Source: Enterobacter sp. EA-1 | GTDB lineage: Bacteria; Pseudomonadota; Gammaproteobacteria; Enterobacterales; Enterobacteriaceae | NCBI GenBank assembly: GCA_002886105.1 | Contig: CP025776.1 | Coordinates: 3,720,001 to 3,784,000 of the forward strand | Direction of reading: 5' to 3' | DNA length: 64,000 nucleotides | Shown: piece by piece, positions 46,423-57,453 of the stretch | Position numbering within the stretch: the stretch's first letter is position 1 | Layout of the letters: each line of letters starts with the position of its first letter | Notes under the pieces: model-generated | What the model saw: only the letters and a program-made list of their open reading frames with translations | The model's database searches: none | What the model was told of the DNA's origin: nothing | Position numbers and translations under genes: made by a program

Positions 46423-47658
46423 TCAGGCGCGGTGGAGGAATGGTCGGCAGATAACGACCATCGCCAGCGCGCTGAGTAGGGGCAACAACGCCAGCCACAG
46501 CCACGCGATGCTGGCCCCAATGGAAGGCGTCAACGCATTATCCAGTTGCCCGCCCAGCAAGAAATTCCCCACCAGCACGGTGATCCCCCCCATCGATGAC
46601 AACGCGCCGTAATGCGCGCCAAGGTTCTGATTGCCGGCAAAATGCGGGATCAGATCTTTCCCCACCGGGACAATCAACATCTGCCCGAGCGTGAGCAAGG
46701 TGACCATGCAGGCGGCAGGCAGATAGCGCTGCCAGTTATCCGGCGCGGGGAACGCGGCAAAGAGCGACACGCTAACAAACGAGGCGGCCAGCAGCGCAAA
46801 TCCGATGGGTAATATACGCGCCGCGCCTGTGCGGCGGGCGAGATGCGCCAGCGGCATCTGTAAGGTAATAATCAATATCGAGGCCAGCATAAACAGCGGG
46901 CCGAGCGTTTTTCTCGCTACTGCCGGAGCGAGTCAGTTCAACGGGCAACGCCGGTAGAGCTGGTTGTAGCTAAACAGATAGCTGCTCCGAGGGTCAGCAT
47001 AAAGGCGACAAACCGCGGGTTACGAAACGTTTTCCACCACGGCAACACCTGCAATGTCTCTGCTTTGCCTTGCGTGCGCGGCAGGCAGAAAAACAGCACC
47101 AGCAAGGCGATAACAAATACCCCGGCACCCGCCAGCGCCACGCGCTGAAAGCCGAAGCCCGCCAGCAACGAACCGAGCAGCGGCCCGAGCACCGTGCCCA
47201 GTTCACCGCAAATGGCAAACAGAACCATTCGGCGCGGCTGCGTTTTCCCCGCTTTTTCGCTTTCCGTTCCCGCCTTTGCCAGCAAGGCCTCAATCGCCGG
47301 AGAAAACAACGCACCACCCACGCCGGTTAAACACGCGCCCAACACCACTGGCGTTAGCGCGTCGCCAAACGCCAGCAGCAAATAACCGCTGATCCTCACC
47401 AGACAGCCGCACAGAATAATCACCCGCGCGCCATAACGATCGGCGAGCGCCCCGCCGAGCAGAAACATCCCCTGCTGAGAGAAGGTACGTAAACCAATGA
47501 TCAGGCCAATCAGCGACCCCGACAGCAATAAATCATCACGCAGGAAGATCGCCGAGGAACGGTACCACGGCATAAAAGCCGATATTGAAAATAAGCTGGC
47601 TACCTGCAAGCAGATAAGGCGATGTCCCTTTCGTCGGGGCGGAAAAATGAGCAAGCAT
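46423..47658 (-). CDS. MFS transporter (DHA1-type)
   Basis: Twelve-helix major-facilitator protein. It starts MLAHFSAPTKGTSPYLLAGS with IFNIGFYAVVPFLAIFLRDD (after repair near 47565). The loop-2 motif A is present as GGALADRYGARVIILCG. SGYLLLAFGDALTPVVLGA and GELGTVLGPLLGSLLAGFGF follow (motif C-like). In the C-terminal half come RNPRFVAFMLTLGAAICLA and GQMLIVPVGKDLIPHFAGNQ. Breaks near 46920, 46995, 47280 and 47565. About 410 residues. Drug or metabolite export is typical; substrate unknown. It resembles MdtH in topology but the sequence is different. Confidence 0.85.
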
Positions 47659-47816
47659 GCAGAAATCGTAAACCCTATCAGGAAGGCGCAGAGGTGACTT
47701 TAATACCGGGTTCGCACAGCACTGGCAACCCTTTCTAAACCCACAAAAACACAAGGATTACCCGCACCGACGCCCATATTGACAAGGATTGTGCCGCTCG
47801 GTATAAGAGCCGGCAT

Positions 47817-47835
47817 TAGAATGATTTTCATTTAC
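47817..47835. promoter_or_regulatory. Fur-box-like sequence
   Basis: TAGAATGATTTTCATTTAC matches the 19-bp Fur consensus GATAATGATAATCATTATC at 13 positions, including the central ATGAT/TCATT. It stands 26 bases before the start of the siderophore-binding protein gene, so iron repression through Fur is expected. Confidence 0.65.
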
Positions 47836-47860
47836 AATGCTAATAATCATAAAGGTCATG

Positions 47861-48874
47861 ATGATGCCACTGTTTAAAAAATCGTTGTTTGCACTGGGAA
47901 TGCTTTTACCGCTTCTGCGCTGGCGGAAGCGACACATTATCCGCTGACGCTGGATAACTGCGGTGTCCGAGGTTACCTTCAACAAGGCGCCCCAGCGGGT
48001 GGTAGCGCTTGGGCAAAACACAGCGGAAATCATGCTGCTGTTGGGCCTCGGAAGATAAAATGGTCGCCAGCGCGTTCTGGCCGACCAAAGTCCTGCCACA
48101 ACTGGCGGCGCAGAATGCGAAAGTCAAAGTGCTGACCGTGGAGATCCCGACGCTTGAGTCGATCATCGCGCAGGAGCCGGATTTTGTGGCCGCGCAGTTG
48201 CCGATCCTGCTGGGGCCAGACAGCAAAGTGGCGAAGCGTGAAGATTTCGCCGCCATTGGAGCAAACAGCTACCTCTCCCCCGGCGTGTGCGCAACCAAAC
48301 AGGATAACGGCGACATCTACGGTAGCCGCCACACCCTGTGGAACCCGACGCTGCTGTATAAAGAGATTGACGATCTGGCGAAAATTTTCGACGTGCAGGC
48401 GCGCGGCGATGCGCTGATCGCGCAGTTTAAACAGCGCGAAGAGGCGCTGCGCAAGCAGTTCAGCCACGGCAAGAAAAATCTCTCCTTTGTGTTCTGGTTC
48501 TCCAGCGCCTCCCCGTCTGCGGACGCCTATGTCGGCGGTAAGAACAGCGCCTCGGGCTACATTGCCAACCTGCTGGGTGGGCACAACGCCGTCACCTCCG
48601 AAAGCGAATGGCCAACGCTCGGTTGGGAAAGCATTATCGCCAGCAACCCGGATGTGATTGTGGTCTCCAGCCTCGATCGCAACCGCTGGGCGCTGGATAA
48701 CGCCGAAGAGAAGATCACATTCCTGAAGAGCGATCCGGCAGTCAGCCAGCTTGAGGCGGTGAAAAAGGGCATATTGTGGTGATGGACGGTCAGGCGATGA
48801 ACCCGACAATTCGCACGCTGTACGGCGCAGAACAGGTTGCCGCCCAACTGGAGAAGCTGGGGCTGGATAAATGA
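47861..48874 (+). CDS. Iron-siderophore ABC transporter substrate-binding protein
   Basis: FepB/FecB-type periplasmic binding protein. After repair near 47905 the signal peptide reads KKSLFALGMLFTASALAEA. The mature start YPLTLDNCGVEVTFNKAPQR and VVALGQNTAEIMLLLGLEDK are typical for class III binding proteins, as are PTLESIIAQEPDFVAAQLPI, SAYVGGKNSASGYIANLLGG-type motifs and SEWPTLGWESIIASNPDVIV. Breaks near 47905, 47970, 48052 and 48772. About 335 residues. Its stop overlaps the permease start as ATGA. The ligand is probably a ferric siderophore. Confidence 0.92.
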
Positions 48875-49911
48875 CCACGCCCGCCACGGCGGCGCTGAAA
48901 AATGCGCCGCTGATTCTGTTACTGCTGCTCTCGCTGGTGCTACTGGCGCTGGTGATTGCCATCAGCGTTGGCGTGGGTGAACTGGCGATTCCGCTCAGAA
49001 CCACCTTTTACGCGGTGAGCAATAAGCTGGGTCTGACCCACGAGCCGTTAAACCGCATTCACGAAACGGTGCTGTGGGATTTCCGCCTGAGCCGGGCGCT
49101 GGTTGCCGCCTGTTGCGGCGCCGGGCTGGCTATTTGCGGTGCGGTGTTGCAAAGCCTGCTGAAAAACGCGCTGGCAGAACCCTATGTGCTGGGCGTTTCC
49201 GCCGGGGCATCGACAGGGGCAGTGTCGGTGGTGGTGCTGGGCATCGGCACCGGTGCGGTGTCACTGTCGGCGGGCGCATTTGCCGGTGCATTCGCCGCCT
49301 TTCTGTTTGTCGCCGTGCTGACGAACGGTGCGCGCGGCGGCAATGAGCGCACCATTCTCGCGGGCGTCGCCGCGTCGCAGTTGTTCAATGCGATAACCGC
49401 TTACAGCATCAGCACGTCGGCCAGCGCGCAACAAGCCCGCGATGTGATGTTCTGGCTGCTGGGCAGCTTTAGCGGCGTTCGCTGGCCGGAGTTCCAGCTT
49501 GTTCTGGTGGTCGTGATCCTTGGACTACTGGCCTGTCTGTATCACGCCAAAGCGCTGGATGCCTTCACCTTCGGTGACGATGCCGCCGCATCGCTGGGTA
49601 TTCCTGTTGGCATCGTCCGCTTGATCCTCTTTTCCATCACCGCGCTGATTACCGCGACTATCGTCAGTATGGCCGGTTCAATTGGCTTTGTCGGGCTGGT
49701 GGTGCCGCATGTGATGCGCTACTTCATTGGGCCACTGCACCGGAAATTACTGGTGGCCTGTGCGCTGGCCGGGGCAATTTTAATGGTGCTGGCGGATATC
49801 GCCTCGCGCACGCTTATCGCGCCGCAAAGCCTACCGGTAGGCGTGGTGACCGCGCTGGTTGGCGTGCCGTTCTTTGCCATTATTCTCTATCGATCAAGGA
49901 GGTTTGCATGA
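48871..49911 (+). CDS. Iron-siderophore ABC transporter permease, FecCD family
   Basis: Intact 346-residue protein, one of the few long genes without a frame break. Family motifs: RLSRALVAACCGAGLAICGA, VLQSLLKNALAEPYVLGVSA and GASTGAVSVVVLG in the first third. FWLLGSFSGVRWPEF, DDAAASLGIPVGIVRL and the GSIGFVGLVVPHVMRYFIG stretch interact with the ATPase. Then SLPVGVVTALVGVPFFAIIL at the end. Ten membrane helices are expected, as in BtuC and FepD. The single permease gene suggests a homodimer. It overlaps both neighbours by four bases. Confidence 0.95.
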   Translation: MTTPATAALKNAPLILLLLLSLVLLALVIAISVGVGELAIPLRTTFYAVSNKLGLTHEPLNRIHETVLWDFRLSRALVAACCGAGLAICGAVLQSLLKNALAEPYVLGVSAGASTGAVSVVVLGIGTGAVSLSAGAFAGAFAAFLFVAVLTNGARGGNERTILAGVAASQLFNAITAYSISTSASAQQARDVMFWLLGSFSGVRWPEFQLVLVVVILGLLACLYHAKALDAFTFGDDAAASLGIPVGIVRLILFSITALITATIVSMAGSIGFVGLVVPHVMRYFIGPLHRKLLVACALAGAILMVLADIASRTLIAPQSLPVGVVTALVGVPFFAIILYRSRRFA

Positions 49912-50659
49912 GCATTAGCGCAAGCCGCCTTTGCTGGCGGGTCGGTAAAAAACCATTGTTAACGACGTCTCCCTTGAGGTGCCCAAAGGGCAAACGCTGG
50001 GTCTGCTCGGCCCGAACGGCTCCGGCAAATCGTCACTGCTGCGCATTCTGGCCGGGCTACGCCGCCCGGATAGCGGCAAAGTGATGCTCGATGGCAGCGA
50101 TATGGCGGCGTTGAAAAAGCGCTGGCCCGACGCGTGGCGTTTGTTGAGCAACATGCGGCGACAGAGGCCAATATCCGCGTGCGTGACGTGGTGAAACTGG
50201 GGCGTATTCCCCACCATTCGCCGTTCAGCGCACGGTCCCATCAGGATGAAGAGATTGTCACTGCGGCGCTGGCGAGGGTGGAGATGCTGGAGCACAGCGA
50301 ACAGGGCTGGCAAAGCCTGTCCGGCGGCGAACGTCAGCGGGTGCATATCGCCCGTGCGCTGGCGCAGACGCCGAGTGAGATTTTGCTGGACGAGCCGACT
50401 AACCATCTTGATATTCACCATCAAATCCATCTGATGCGCACCGGTCAGTGAACTGCCGGTAACCAGCATTGTCGCGATTCACGATTTGAACCATGCCGCC
50501 ATGTTCTGCGATGCGCTGATCGTGATGCAAAAGGGCAAATCGTGGCGCGGGGAACGCCGGACGAGGTGTTAACGGAAGCGATGCTGGCGGACGTTTTCCA
50601 GTCAAAGCGCGTATTGAGATCTCGCCGGATCACGGCAAAAGCATATCCACTTTTTATAA
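49908..50659 (+). CDS. Iron-siderophore ABC transporter ATP-binding protein, FepC family
   Basis: Walker [22 protein letters not shown]-loop [18 protein letters not shown], signature [20 protein letters not shown], Walker [17 protein letters not shown]-loop [19 protein letters not shown]. Breaks near 49950, 50125, 50440, 50535, 50600 and 50645. Repair of the last gives ending [11 protein letters not shown] with stop at 50659. About 250 residues. The start at 49908 overlaps the permease stop and has AAGGAGG upstream. A terminator closes the three-gene operon. Confidence 0.92.
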
Positions 50660-50664
50660 GACAA

Positions 50665-50684
50665 GGGCGCTAAGCGCCCTTTTC
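50665..50684 (+). terminator. Terminator of siderophore operon
   Basis: GGGCGC-TAA-GCGCCC stem followed by TTTTCC directly after the ATPase gene. Confidence 0.88.
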
Positions 50685-50790
50685 CTGCCACGCCCGCTTA
50701 CAGAAAATAAGTAAATACAATGGCCTGAACAGACCTGTCTGACGGTTGCCGGGTGTACTATATCGGTGAAAACAGTCACCGGAGTCAGTA

Positions 50791-51716
50791 ATGAATATCA
50801 TTGAAGTCATCATGTCGGCGGGTAAAGTCTCGGTAGATGTCGCGTTATATACCTTGCTGCCGATCATGGTGGTGATGCTCATCATGATGAAATACCGGAA
50901 GAGAAAGGCGTGCTGGATGCCATTGTTCGCCTTACCGCCCCCTTCTGAAACCTTTTGGCATCAGCGGCATGGGCATTTTGCGCTGATCCAGCTTAACTTT
51001 GTCAGTTTGCCGCCCCCTTGCTTCGCTGGCGCTGATGGAAAAAGAGGTGCCTCTGACCGCCATCTGGCGGCAACGCTGGCGATGCTTTTCGCGATGGGTC
51101 AGGCGAACGTCTTTTATCCTCTTACCCCGTTTGGTCTGCACTGGGGAATGGCGATCGCCATTTCGCTGGTCGGCGGGCTGGCCGCCTCCACCCTGACCTA
51201 CTATGTGATCGGGCGAAAACTCTCACAGGTCACTCTGCGTGACGAAGAGAGCGAGCGGCAGCGGGATAAACCACGCGCAGGGTTGATTGCCGTGATTAAT
51301 GGCGCAGGCGCAGATGCGATTCGTCTGTCGCTGGGTTCATTGCCGATGCTGCTGTTGTCGTTAACCGTGGTGGGATTGCTGAAAGCCGCAGGCGCAGTAG
51401 AAGCGTTAACCTCGTTGCTGACGCCGTTGCTCTCCTTTTTCAATATCTCAAGCGTTTATGTGTTGTTGGCGCTCACCAAGTGCATGGCGGGCGGTACCGC
51501 CTATTTTGGCGTGGCGTCGGAAATGGCGCAGCACGGCCAGCTCACGGCACAGCAGATCAACGCATCCGCGGGGTTCCTGGTGCAGACGCTGGATTTACCC
51601 GGCATCGGCATCTTTTAGGCATCGCCAGCCGCTTTGTCCGGCTGTTTCGCTTTGCGCTGCCCGGCGCGATCGTCGGCATTTTGGTGCGCACCGTTTTGCA
51701 TGTGGCGGTGTTTTAA
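50791..51716 (+). CDS. Nucleoside-recognition (Gate) domain membrane protein
   Basis: Integral membrane protein with Gate-like domains as in the nucleoside-recognition/spore-maturation group. Repaired reading: NIIEVIMSAGKVSVDVALYT, PIMVVMLIMMKYLEEKGVLD, APLLKPFGISGMGIFALIQL, then GQANVFYPLTPFGLHWGMAI, and later SLLTPLLSFFNISSVYVLLA, KCMAGGTAYFGVASEMAQHG and a final LVRTVLHVAVF. A polar segment of about 35 residues in the middle (SQVTLRDEESERQRDKPRAG) is cytoplasmic. Breaks near 50895, 50940, 51010, 51615. About 308 residues. Transport of nucleosides or ions is assumed for the family, not shown. Single gene. Confidence 0.82.
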
Positions 51717-51765
51717 CGCACGAGGGCACGCGATGTGCCCTCCCCCGGCAATCGCCATAACGGCT

Positions 51766-52055
51766 CTATTTTGCCAGCGCGGCCGCCATCCCGGCCGTGC
51801 ATTTGACCGGGTCGAATTCAATGACCTCATAATCGGCGATCCCTTCCCGGTAAAAGGGATCGTTTTGCAAAACCGCATCCAGCGTCGTACGCGGCAGCGC
51901 ACGGGTTAAAATCACGCCGCCATTGCGCGGATTCAACGGGCCGGAAGCCAGAAAATAGTCCTTTTATAGCCCTCATCGAGAAAAGCGCGGTGCGCCGCAA
52001 CAACCTCATCCACCTGATTTACCGGTTTCTTATATTTCAGCATGACAATAAACAT
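51766..52055 (-). CDS. YciI-family protein
   Basis: Repaired sequence of about 96 residues: MFIVMLKYKKPVNQVDEVVA, AHRAFLDEGYK, ASGPLNPRNGGVILTRALPR, TTLDAVLQNDPFYREGIADY and EVIEFDPVKCTAGMAAALAK. It matches the YciI fold, including the conserved His in the AHRAFL helix, the SGP turn and the NDPF motif thought to line the active site. One break at about 51963 in a T-run. AGGAG stands before the ATG. The function of these small proteins is unproven. It is divergent from a LysR-family gene, which may regulate it. Confidence 0.82.
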
Positions 52056-52184
52056 CAGCGTACTCCTTTGAACGAATGGTTTTTTATCAATAGGTTACGT
52101 ATTCAGTATTCATGCCGATAATATTGAGGTTAACTATCCACTCTGGCCAGTGTCATTTTTAACCCAGTTGAGACCCAATTTGTT

Positions 52185-53076
52185 GTGGACATAAAACTGC
52201 TGCGATCGTTTGCCGTTGTTGCCCGGCTTGAACACATAGGGCAAGCGGCGGAAAGGCTGAATATTTCGTCATCGCCGCTGAGTCGGCAAATTCAACTCCT
52301 TGAAGATGAGCTCGGGGTGGTGCTGTTTCATCGTGAAAAAAGCGACTCCATTTGACGACCGAGGTGAGAATTCCTCGACGAGGTGAGCCCTTTCTTCAGC
52401 ACTACGATCGTCTGAAAGAACACGGAAAGCACCTTGGTCTGGCGCATAGCGGGCGGATTGATATTGGCTATGTCGAAGCCGCCATTCACTCTCGCCTCCT
52501 GCCGGATACCCTCGCTGCGCTGGATTTATCACCCGACATCGACATTCGTCTGCATGCCATGCGTTCAAAACAACAACTTGAACAGCTACAGGATCGGGTC
52601 ATTGATATTGCGTTTTTACACGCCGCCCGCCGCAGACGCGCCGTTTTGTCAGAAAAGATCTTCAGCGAACCCGTGATGCTGGCGATGCCGAAAGCGAAAG
52701 CCCTTCGCGATCCGACGCCCGCCGGGCTGCATAATCACCCGTGGATAGCGGAGCAAGAGAGCCTGAACCCGGCGGCACGAAGGCGTTTACTTGAGGCGTG
52801 CCAGAAAAGAGGCTTTACGCCACGCATCAGCCCTCGGAGGTATGTGGGCCACTGGCCGCGCTGTCATGCGTCGAAGCGGGTCTGGGCTTTGCCTTCATTC
52901 AACAAAGCACGGCGTCCATTGCCTCGGATAACGTGACAGTCGTTACGCTACCGTGGCTACCGCTGGACGTGACGCTGCACATGGTATGGAGAAAAGAAGA
53001 AACAAAGCCGCTGGTGCAACGTTTTCTGGCGGCTTTCCGTTATCGCCTCTCTCCCCGGTTAGCGAACGCCTGCTAA
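52185..53076 (+). CDS. LysR-family transcriptional regulator
   Basis: GTG start (VDIKLLRSFAVVARLEHIGQ) with helix-turn-helix AAERLNISSSPLSRQIQLLE and DELGVVLFHREKK. The effector domain shows HSGRIDIGYVEAAIHSRLLP, DRVIDIAFLHAA and VEAGLGFAFIQQSTASIASD, similar to BenM/CatM-type regulators that bind small aromatics. Breaks near 52345-52375, 52635 and 52833-52840. About 297 residues. It is divergent from the YciI gene and its stop overlaps the end of the convergent binding-protein gene by four bases. Confidence 0.85.
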
Positions 53077-54621
53077 CCGGGGACACGCCGCGCTTTCAGG
53101 CTGGCGCTTATTTCTTCACCGTATCTTCCGGTGAAGAAACGGCCCAACGGGTTCTGGTAGAAACCGTCGATATTTTTCCGGGTAACGTTGCGGTACGGGC
53201 TGTAGTAGAGATCGATCCAGTTAACGTCCGCTTTCGCCATTTTTGCAGGTCGATATACATCTGCTCGCGTTTTTCGCATCCATTTCAACACGGGCGGCCG
53301 CGACAAGCGCCTTCACCGTGTCGTTTTTATAGCGCGTCATGTAGTTCATGTTGGTGTCATGGCCCAGCACAAAGGTGGTCTTCTGGTCCGGATCGAGAAT
53401 ATCGTTGGTCCAGTACATCACCGAAATATCGTACTCACCCGCCACCAGCATATCCCAGCTCTGGCTCGGGTCGACTTTCTGCAGATTCACCTTCACGCCC
53501 GCTTTCGCCAGTTGCTGTTGCAGCAGGATAGCGATTTGTTCGTCCACCTCGTCCCCGGCGTTCACCACATAGTTCAGCGTCAGATCCGACGCCCCCGCCG
53601 CTTTCAGCATCTGTTTGGCTTTTTTCCGGATCGTAAGCGCGGCGCAGGTTATCGTTGTAGTGATACACCGCACCCGCAGGGATATAGGAATTCGCCACCG
53701 GCCATAGCCAAAGGTCACGGTTTTGACGATGGCGTCTTTATCAATCGCAAAATCCAGCGCACCGGCGCACCTCGACTTTACCCAGCGCCCCGTGCGAGTG
53801 GTTAATCAGCAGATGATCTTCACGGGTTGATGGATCTAACTCCACCTTCAGATTGCCGTCTTTTGCAGCGACGCAATACGCGAGAACGGCACCGTCAGCG
53901 CGGCATCCAGCTCCCCGGCCTGCACTTTCAGCATGCGGGTGTTGTCATCCGGAATGGTTAACCAGTCCACTTCATCAAGGCTGACATTTTTCGCCTGCCA
54001 GAAGTTCGGGTTCTTCACCAGCACGATTTTTTCGCCGCGCACCCACTCCTTGACGCTAAACGCGCCGGAGCCCACCGGTTTTTCTGCAAAGGTCTCCGCC
54101 CCTTCCGCTTTCAAGGCTTTCTCTGAGATGACCGACGCATTTGGTAACGCCAGTTGCGACAGGAACGGCGCGGACGGGGACTTCAGGGTCACCACCAGAG
54201 TACGCGGGTCCGCCGCTTCGGCGCTGGCGATAATGCTGTAGGAGTCGCGCCATAGCGATCCGGCATCATCCCGGATACGCAACAGGCTGAACGCCGCATC
54301 GCTGGCGGTAAGCGGCGTGCCATCGGAAAACTGGGTATCGCGAATTTTAAAGGTATAGACCTTGCCATCCGGCGAAACGCTCCAGCTTTCCGCCACGCCG
54401 GGCTCCAGTTTGGTGCCGGTTTTATCCACCCGTACCAGCGGATCGAACACGTTGGAAAAGACCCAGTTGTCGGCGTTTTGCGCCGATTTGATCGGATCGA
54501 AGGTGGTGCTGTCTTCGCGACGACCAATGGTTAACACCCCGGCCGCCTGCGCCATTTCGCTCACCACGCTCAGCGCAAGGAACACGCTGGCCGCCAAAAA
54601 CTTAACATGCTTGTGCTTCAT
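53073..54621 (-). CDS. Peptide-type ABC transporter substrate-binding protein (LuxR-solo cluster)
   Basis: Periplasmic SBP_bac_5 protein. Signal peptide HVKFLAASVFLALSVVSEMAQA, then GVLTIGRREDSTTFDPIKSA, FDPLVRVDKTGTKLEPGVAE, SWSVSPDGKVYTFKIRDTQF, SDGTPLTASDAAFSLLRIRD and the C-terminal KMAKADVNWIDLYYSPYRNV. Breaks near 53240, 53265, 53630, 53700, 53770 and 53866. About 515 residues. It is the promoter-distal gene of a five-gene importer operon. In the related PipR clusters, such a transporter imports the plant-derived signal; here that is inference from synteny. TTG before the ATG at 54621 is not used because spacing favours ATG. Confidence 0.9.
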
Positions 54622-54636
54622 CAAAGGATCCCTCAG

Positions 54637-55628
54637 TTAAAGGAAAAACCGTCTTATCGCCTGCATGCGCCAGCACAGGTCCAGCGTGATCGGCTATCTG
54701 CCGGGTGGGGGTGCGTCGGTGCGACACTGCACCTGCGCGTGGGGGCAGCGTGGATGAAAAGCGCAGCCCTGTGGAACAGCAATCGGACTTTGCGGCTCGC
54801 CGCCCAGCGCCGTATCCGGTAACGGTTTATCCGGATCGATTTCCGGGATCGCGGCAACCAGCGCCGCGGTATAAGGATGACGAGGCCGGGTGAATACCGC
54901 TTCCGCAGGCCCTCTTCAACAATGCGCCCGAGGTACATCACCGCCACCCGATCGCACAAGCGGCGGACAATCGCCAGATCGTGGGCGATAAACAGAATCG
55001 CCAGCCCCATCCTGTCGCGCAGATCCATCAGCAAATTGACAATTTGCCCCTGAATCGAGACATCCAGCGCGGCAACGCACTCATCCGCCACGATCAAGCG
55101 GGGTTCAATCGCCAAGGCGCGGGCGATCCCTGCGCGCTGACACTGACCGCCGCTCAACTGCCCCGGTCTGGCACTGGCCTGCTCCGGGCGTAGCCCAACC
55201 AGCGTGAGCAGCTCCGCCACTCTGGCACCTACCGCATGACGAGGGACTTTTGATGAACCCGCAGCACTTCAGCAATGCTCTCGCCCAGCGTCTGGCGAGG
55301 GTTGAGCGAGGCGAAAGGATCCTGAAAAAATCATCGCCGTTTGCTGGCGTAAACGCGCCACGTCGCTCTTCAGACCGTGTGTAATACGGCTCCCATCGAA
55401 ACGCACTTCGCCTGCGGAAATCCGTTCAAGCTGTAATAGCGCCCTGCCAAGCGTGCTTTTGCCGCTACCGGACTCGCCCACGGGCCGAGGGTCTCCCCGG
55501 CGTGAAGGGCCAATGTCACTGGCTCACCGCACGGACGACGCGTTTTTGCTCAGCAGACCGCCGGAAACCGGAAACGTCACCGAGACGTTATCCGCCTCGA
55601 GCAGCGGCCGGGTTGCAGAAGTGGACAT
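54637..55628 (-). CDS. ABC transporter ATP-binding protein, DppF-like (LuxR-solo cluster)
   Basis: Second ATPase. Starts [20 protein letters not shown], Walker [21 protein letters not shown] (near 55455), Q-loop [20 protein letters not shown] after repair near 55330, signature [20 protein letters not shown] (unusual Q-C in the signature), Walker [21 protein letters not shown] in which the usual DEPTSALD is changed to DECVAALD, and H-loop [15 protein letters not shown]-terminal oligopeptide-type tail [14 protein letters not shown]. Breaks near 54660, 54700, 54900, 55240, 55330, 55485 and 55530. About 330 residues. Start overlaps the previous stop as TAATG. Confidence 0.9.
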
Positions 55629-56611
55629 TATCTCTCCCGGTGTGTGAGTAGCTGTAAAGCGTGATGACAGGCCGCCGCATGGGTCAGACTGTCGCGTCGG
55701 GTCAGCAACGCGGGTTGCTGTTGGCAATCGGCGCTGGCCCGCTGGCAGCGGGGATGAAAACGACACCCCACAGGAAACCGATCGGCCATCGGCGGTTGCC
55801 CCTCAATGGTGACAAAGCGCCCCTGCCCGCCTTCGCTTAACGGCTGGCAATCAATCAGCCCGCGGGTATATGGATGCAGCGGCTGCGCCAGGACTTCGCG
55901 TTTGTTCCCCACTTCGCACAGCCGCCCGCCGTACATCACCGCAATACGGTCGCAGGTTTGCGCCACCACGCCGAGATCGTGGGTGATCGCGATCATCGCC
56001 ACGCCCAGTTGCTGGCGCAGATCGCTCAGCAGACGCAGGATCTGCATCTGCACGGTGACATCCAGTGCCGTTGTCGGTTCATCGGCAATCAGCAGCGACG
56101 GTTCCGGCGCCAGTGCCACGGCGATCATCGCCCGCTGGCGCATACCGCCCGAAAAACTCGTGGGGATAGTTGTTGACCCGGTTTTGCGGATCCGGAATGC
56201 CCACCCCGGCGCAGCAATGCTTTGGCGTCTTCCCGCGCCTGCGCCCGGCTGACGCCAAAGTGCAGGCGGCGGCTTTCCGCTATCTGATCGCCAATCGTCA
56301 TCACCGGATTAAGGTGACTGGCGGGATTTTGGAAAATCATGCCGATTTCACGCCCGCGCACCGCCGACATTTGTGCTTCGCTAAGCGACAAAATATCCCG
56401 CCCACCGAGCACCACTTCGCCGCCGGTGATCTGCAACCCCTGACCGGGCAGCAAGCGCATCAACGCCCGGCAGGTGACGGTTTTCCCGGAACCGCTCTCG
56501 CCCACCAGTCCCAGCATCTCCCCCGGCGTTCAGCTGAAAAGAGACCTTGTCCACCAGCGCAATGTCCGGCGCGCGGGAAATGGTTAACTGCGTTACCTTC
56601 AGCAAGGTCAT
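55628..56611 (-). CDS. ABC transporter ATP-binding protein, DppD-like (LuxR-solo cluster)
   Basis: First ATPase. [20 protein letters not shown], Walker [22 protein letters not shown]-loop [20 protein letters not shown], signature [20 protein letters not shown] (after repair near 56150), Walker [22 protein letters not shown]-loop [14 protein letters not shown], and tail [15 protein letters not shown] with the cysteines typical of OppD. Breaks near 56155, 56195 and 56525. About 325 residues. Its start overlaps the stop of the upstream permease gene (ATGA). Confidence 0.92.
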
Positions 56612-57453
56612 ACTCGCTCTCCCAGTTTGTCGCCCGAGGGCCATCGGCAATCAGGCTGAACCCCATGGCGAGCAGGACGATCGCCAGCCCCGGAAAGGTG
56701 GTAATCCACCATGCGGTCGTGATAAAGCTCTGCCCTTCCGCCACCATGACGCCCCACTCCGCCGTCGGCGGTTGGACGCCAAGGCCGAGGTAACTGACCG
56801 CTGCGCCGTTCAGCAGCACCAGAACGCAGTCCGACATGGAAAACACCAGTGCGCCGGTCAGGGCGTTCGGTAACAGATGGCGAAACAAAATACGCGTATG
56901 CCCGTAGCCAAGGCTGCGCACCGCCAGAATGAAATCCCGCTGTTTTAGTGTCAGTACCTGTGCGCGCACCAGCCGGGCGTAAGAGACCCAACCCACCATT
57001 GCCATCGCGATATAAAAACTGCCGAGACTGGACCGAGGATGGCGATGATCGCCAACATCAGCACCAGAAACGGGAACGCCAGCACGATATCGATAACCCG
57101 CATGATCGTCGCATCCGCCACGCCGCCGAGATAGCCCGACAGCGCGCCAAGCGTGGTGCCGAGCATAAAGGGGAACAGCACGCCCAACAGGCAGATTTGC
57201 AGATCTACCCGCGCGCCCCATACCACGCGGGAAAAGATGTCGCGGCCGAAGTTGTCCGTGCCGAGCAGATGAACACCACCCGGAGGCAGTAAACTGGCGG
57301 CGGCATCCTGCGCGATGGGATCAAACGGTGCCAGCCAGGTGCCAACAGCGCGGCCAGCAGCCATAACCCCACGATGATGATCCCGGCGCTGAGCGCATGC
57401 TGGCGGGGCAAAACCCGACGCCGTAACCCGGCAATGACCGTTATCGCACTCAT
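56608..57453 (-). CDS. ABC transporter permease, DppC-like (LuxR-solo cluster)
   Basis: Second permease. MSAITVIAGLRRRVLPRQHA, helix SAGIIIVGLWLLAALLAP, HLLGTDNFGRDIFSRVVWGA, helices through MRVIDIVLAFPFLVLMLAII, the EAA-type loop RDFILAVRSLGYGHTRILFR and HLLPNALTGALVFSMSDCVL. Ends LGDKLGERV (after repair near 56640). Breaks near 56635, 57030 and 57340. About 280 residues. It overlaps the previous permease by four bases. Confidence 0.92.
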
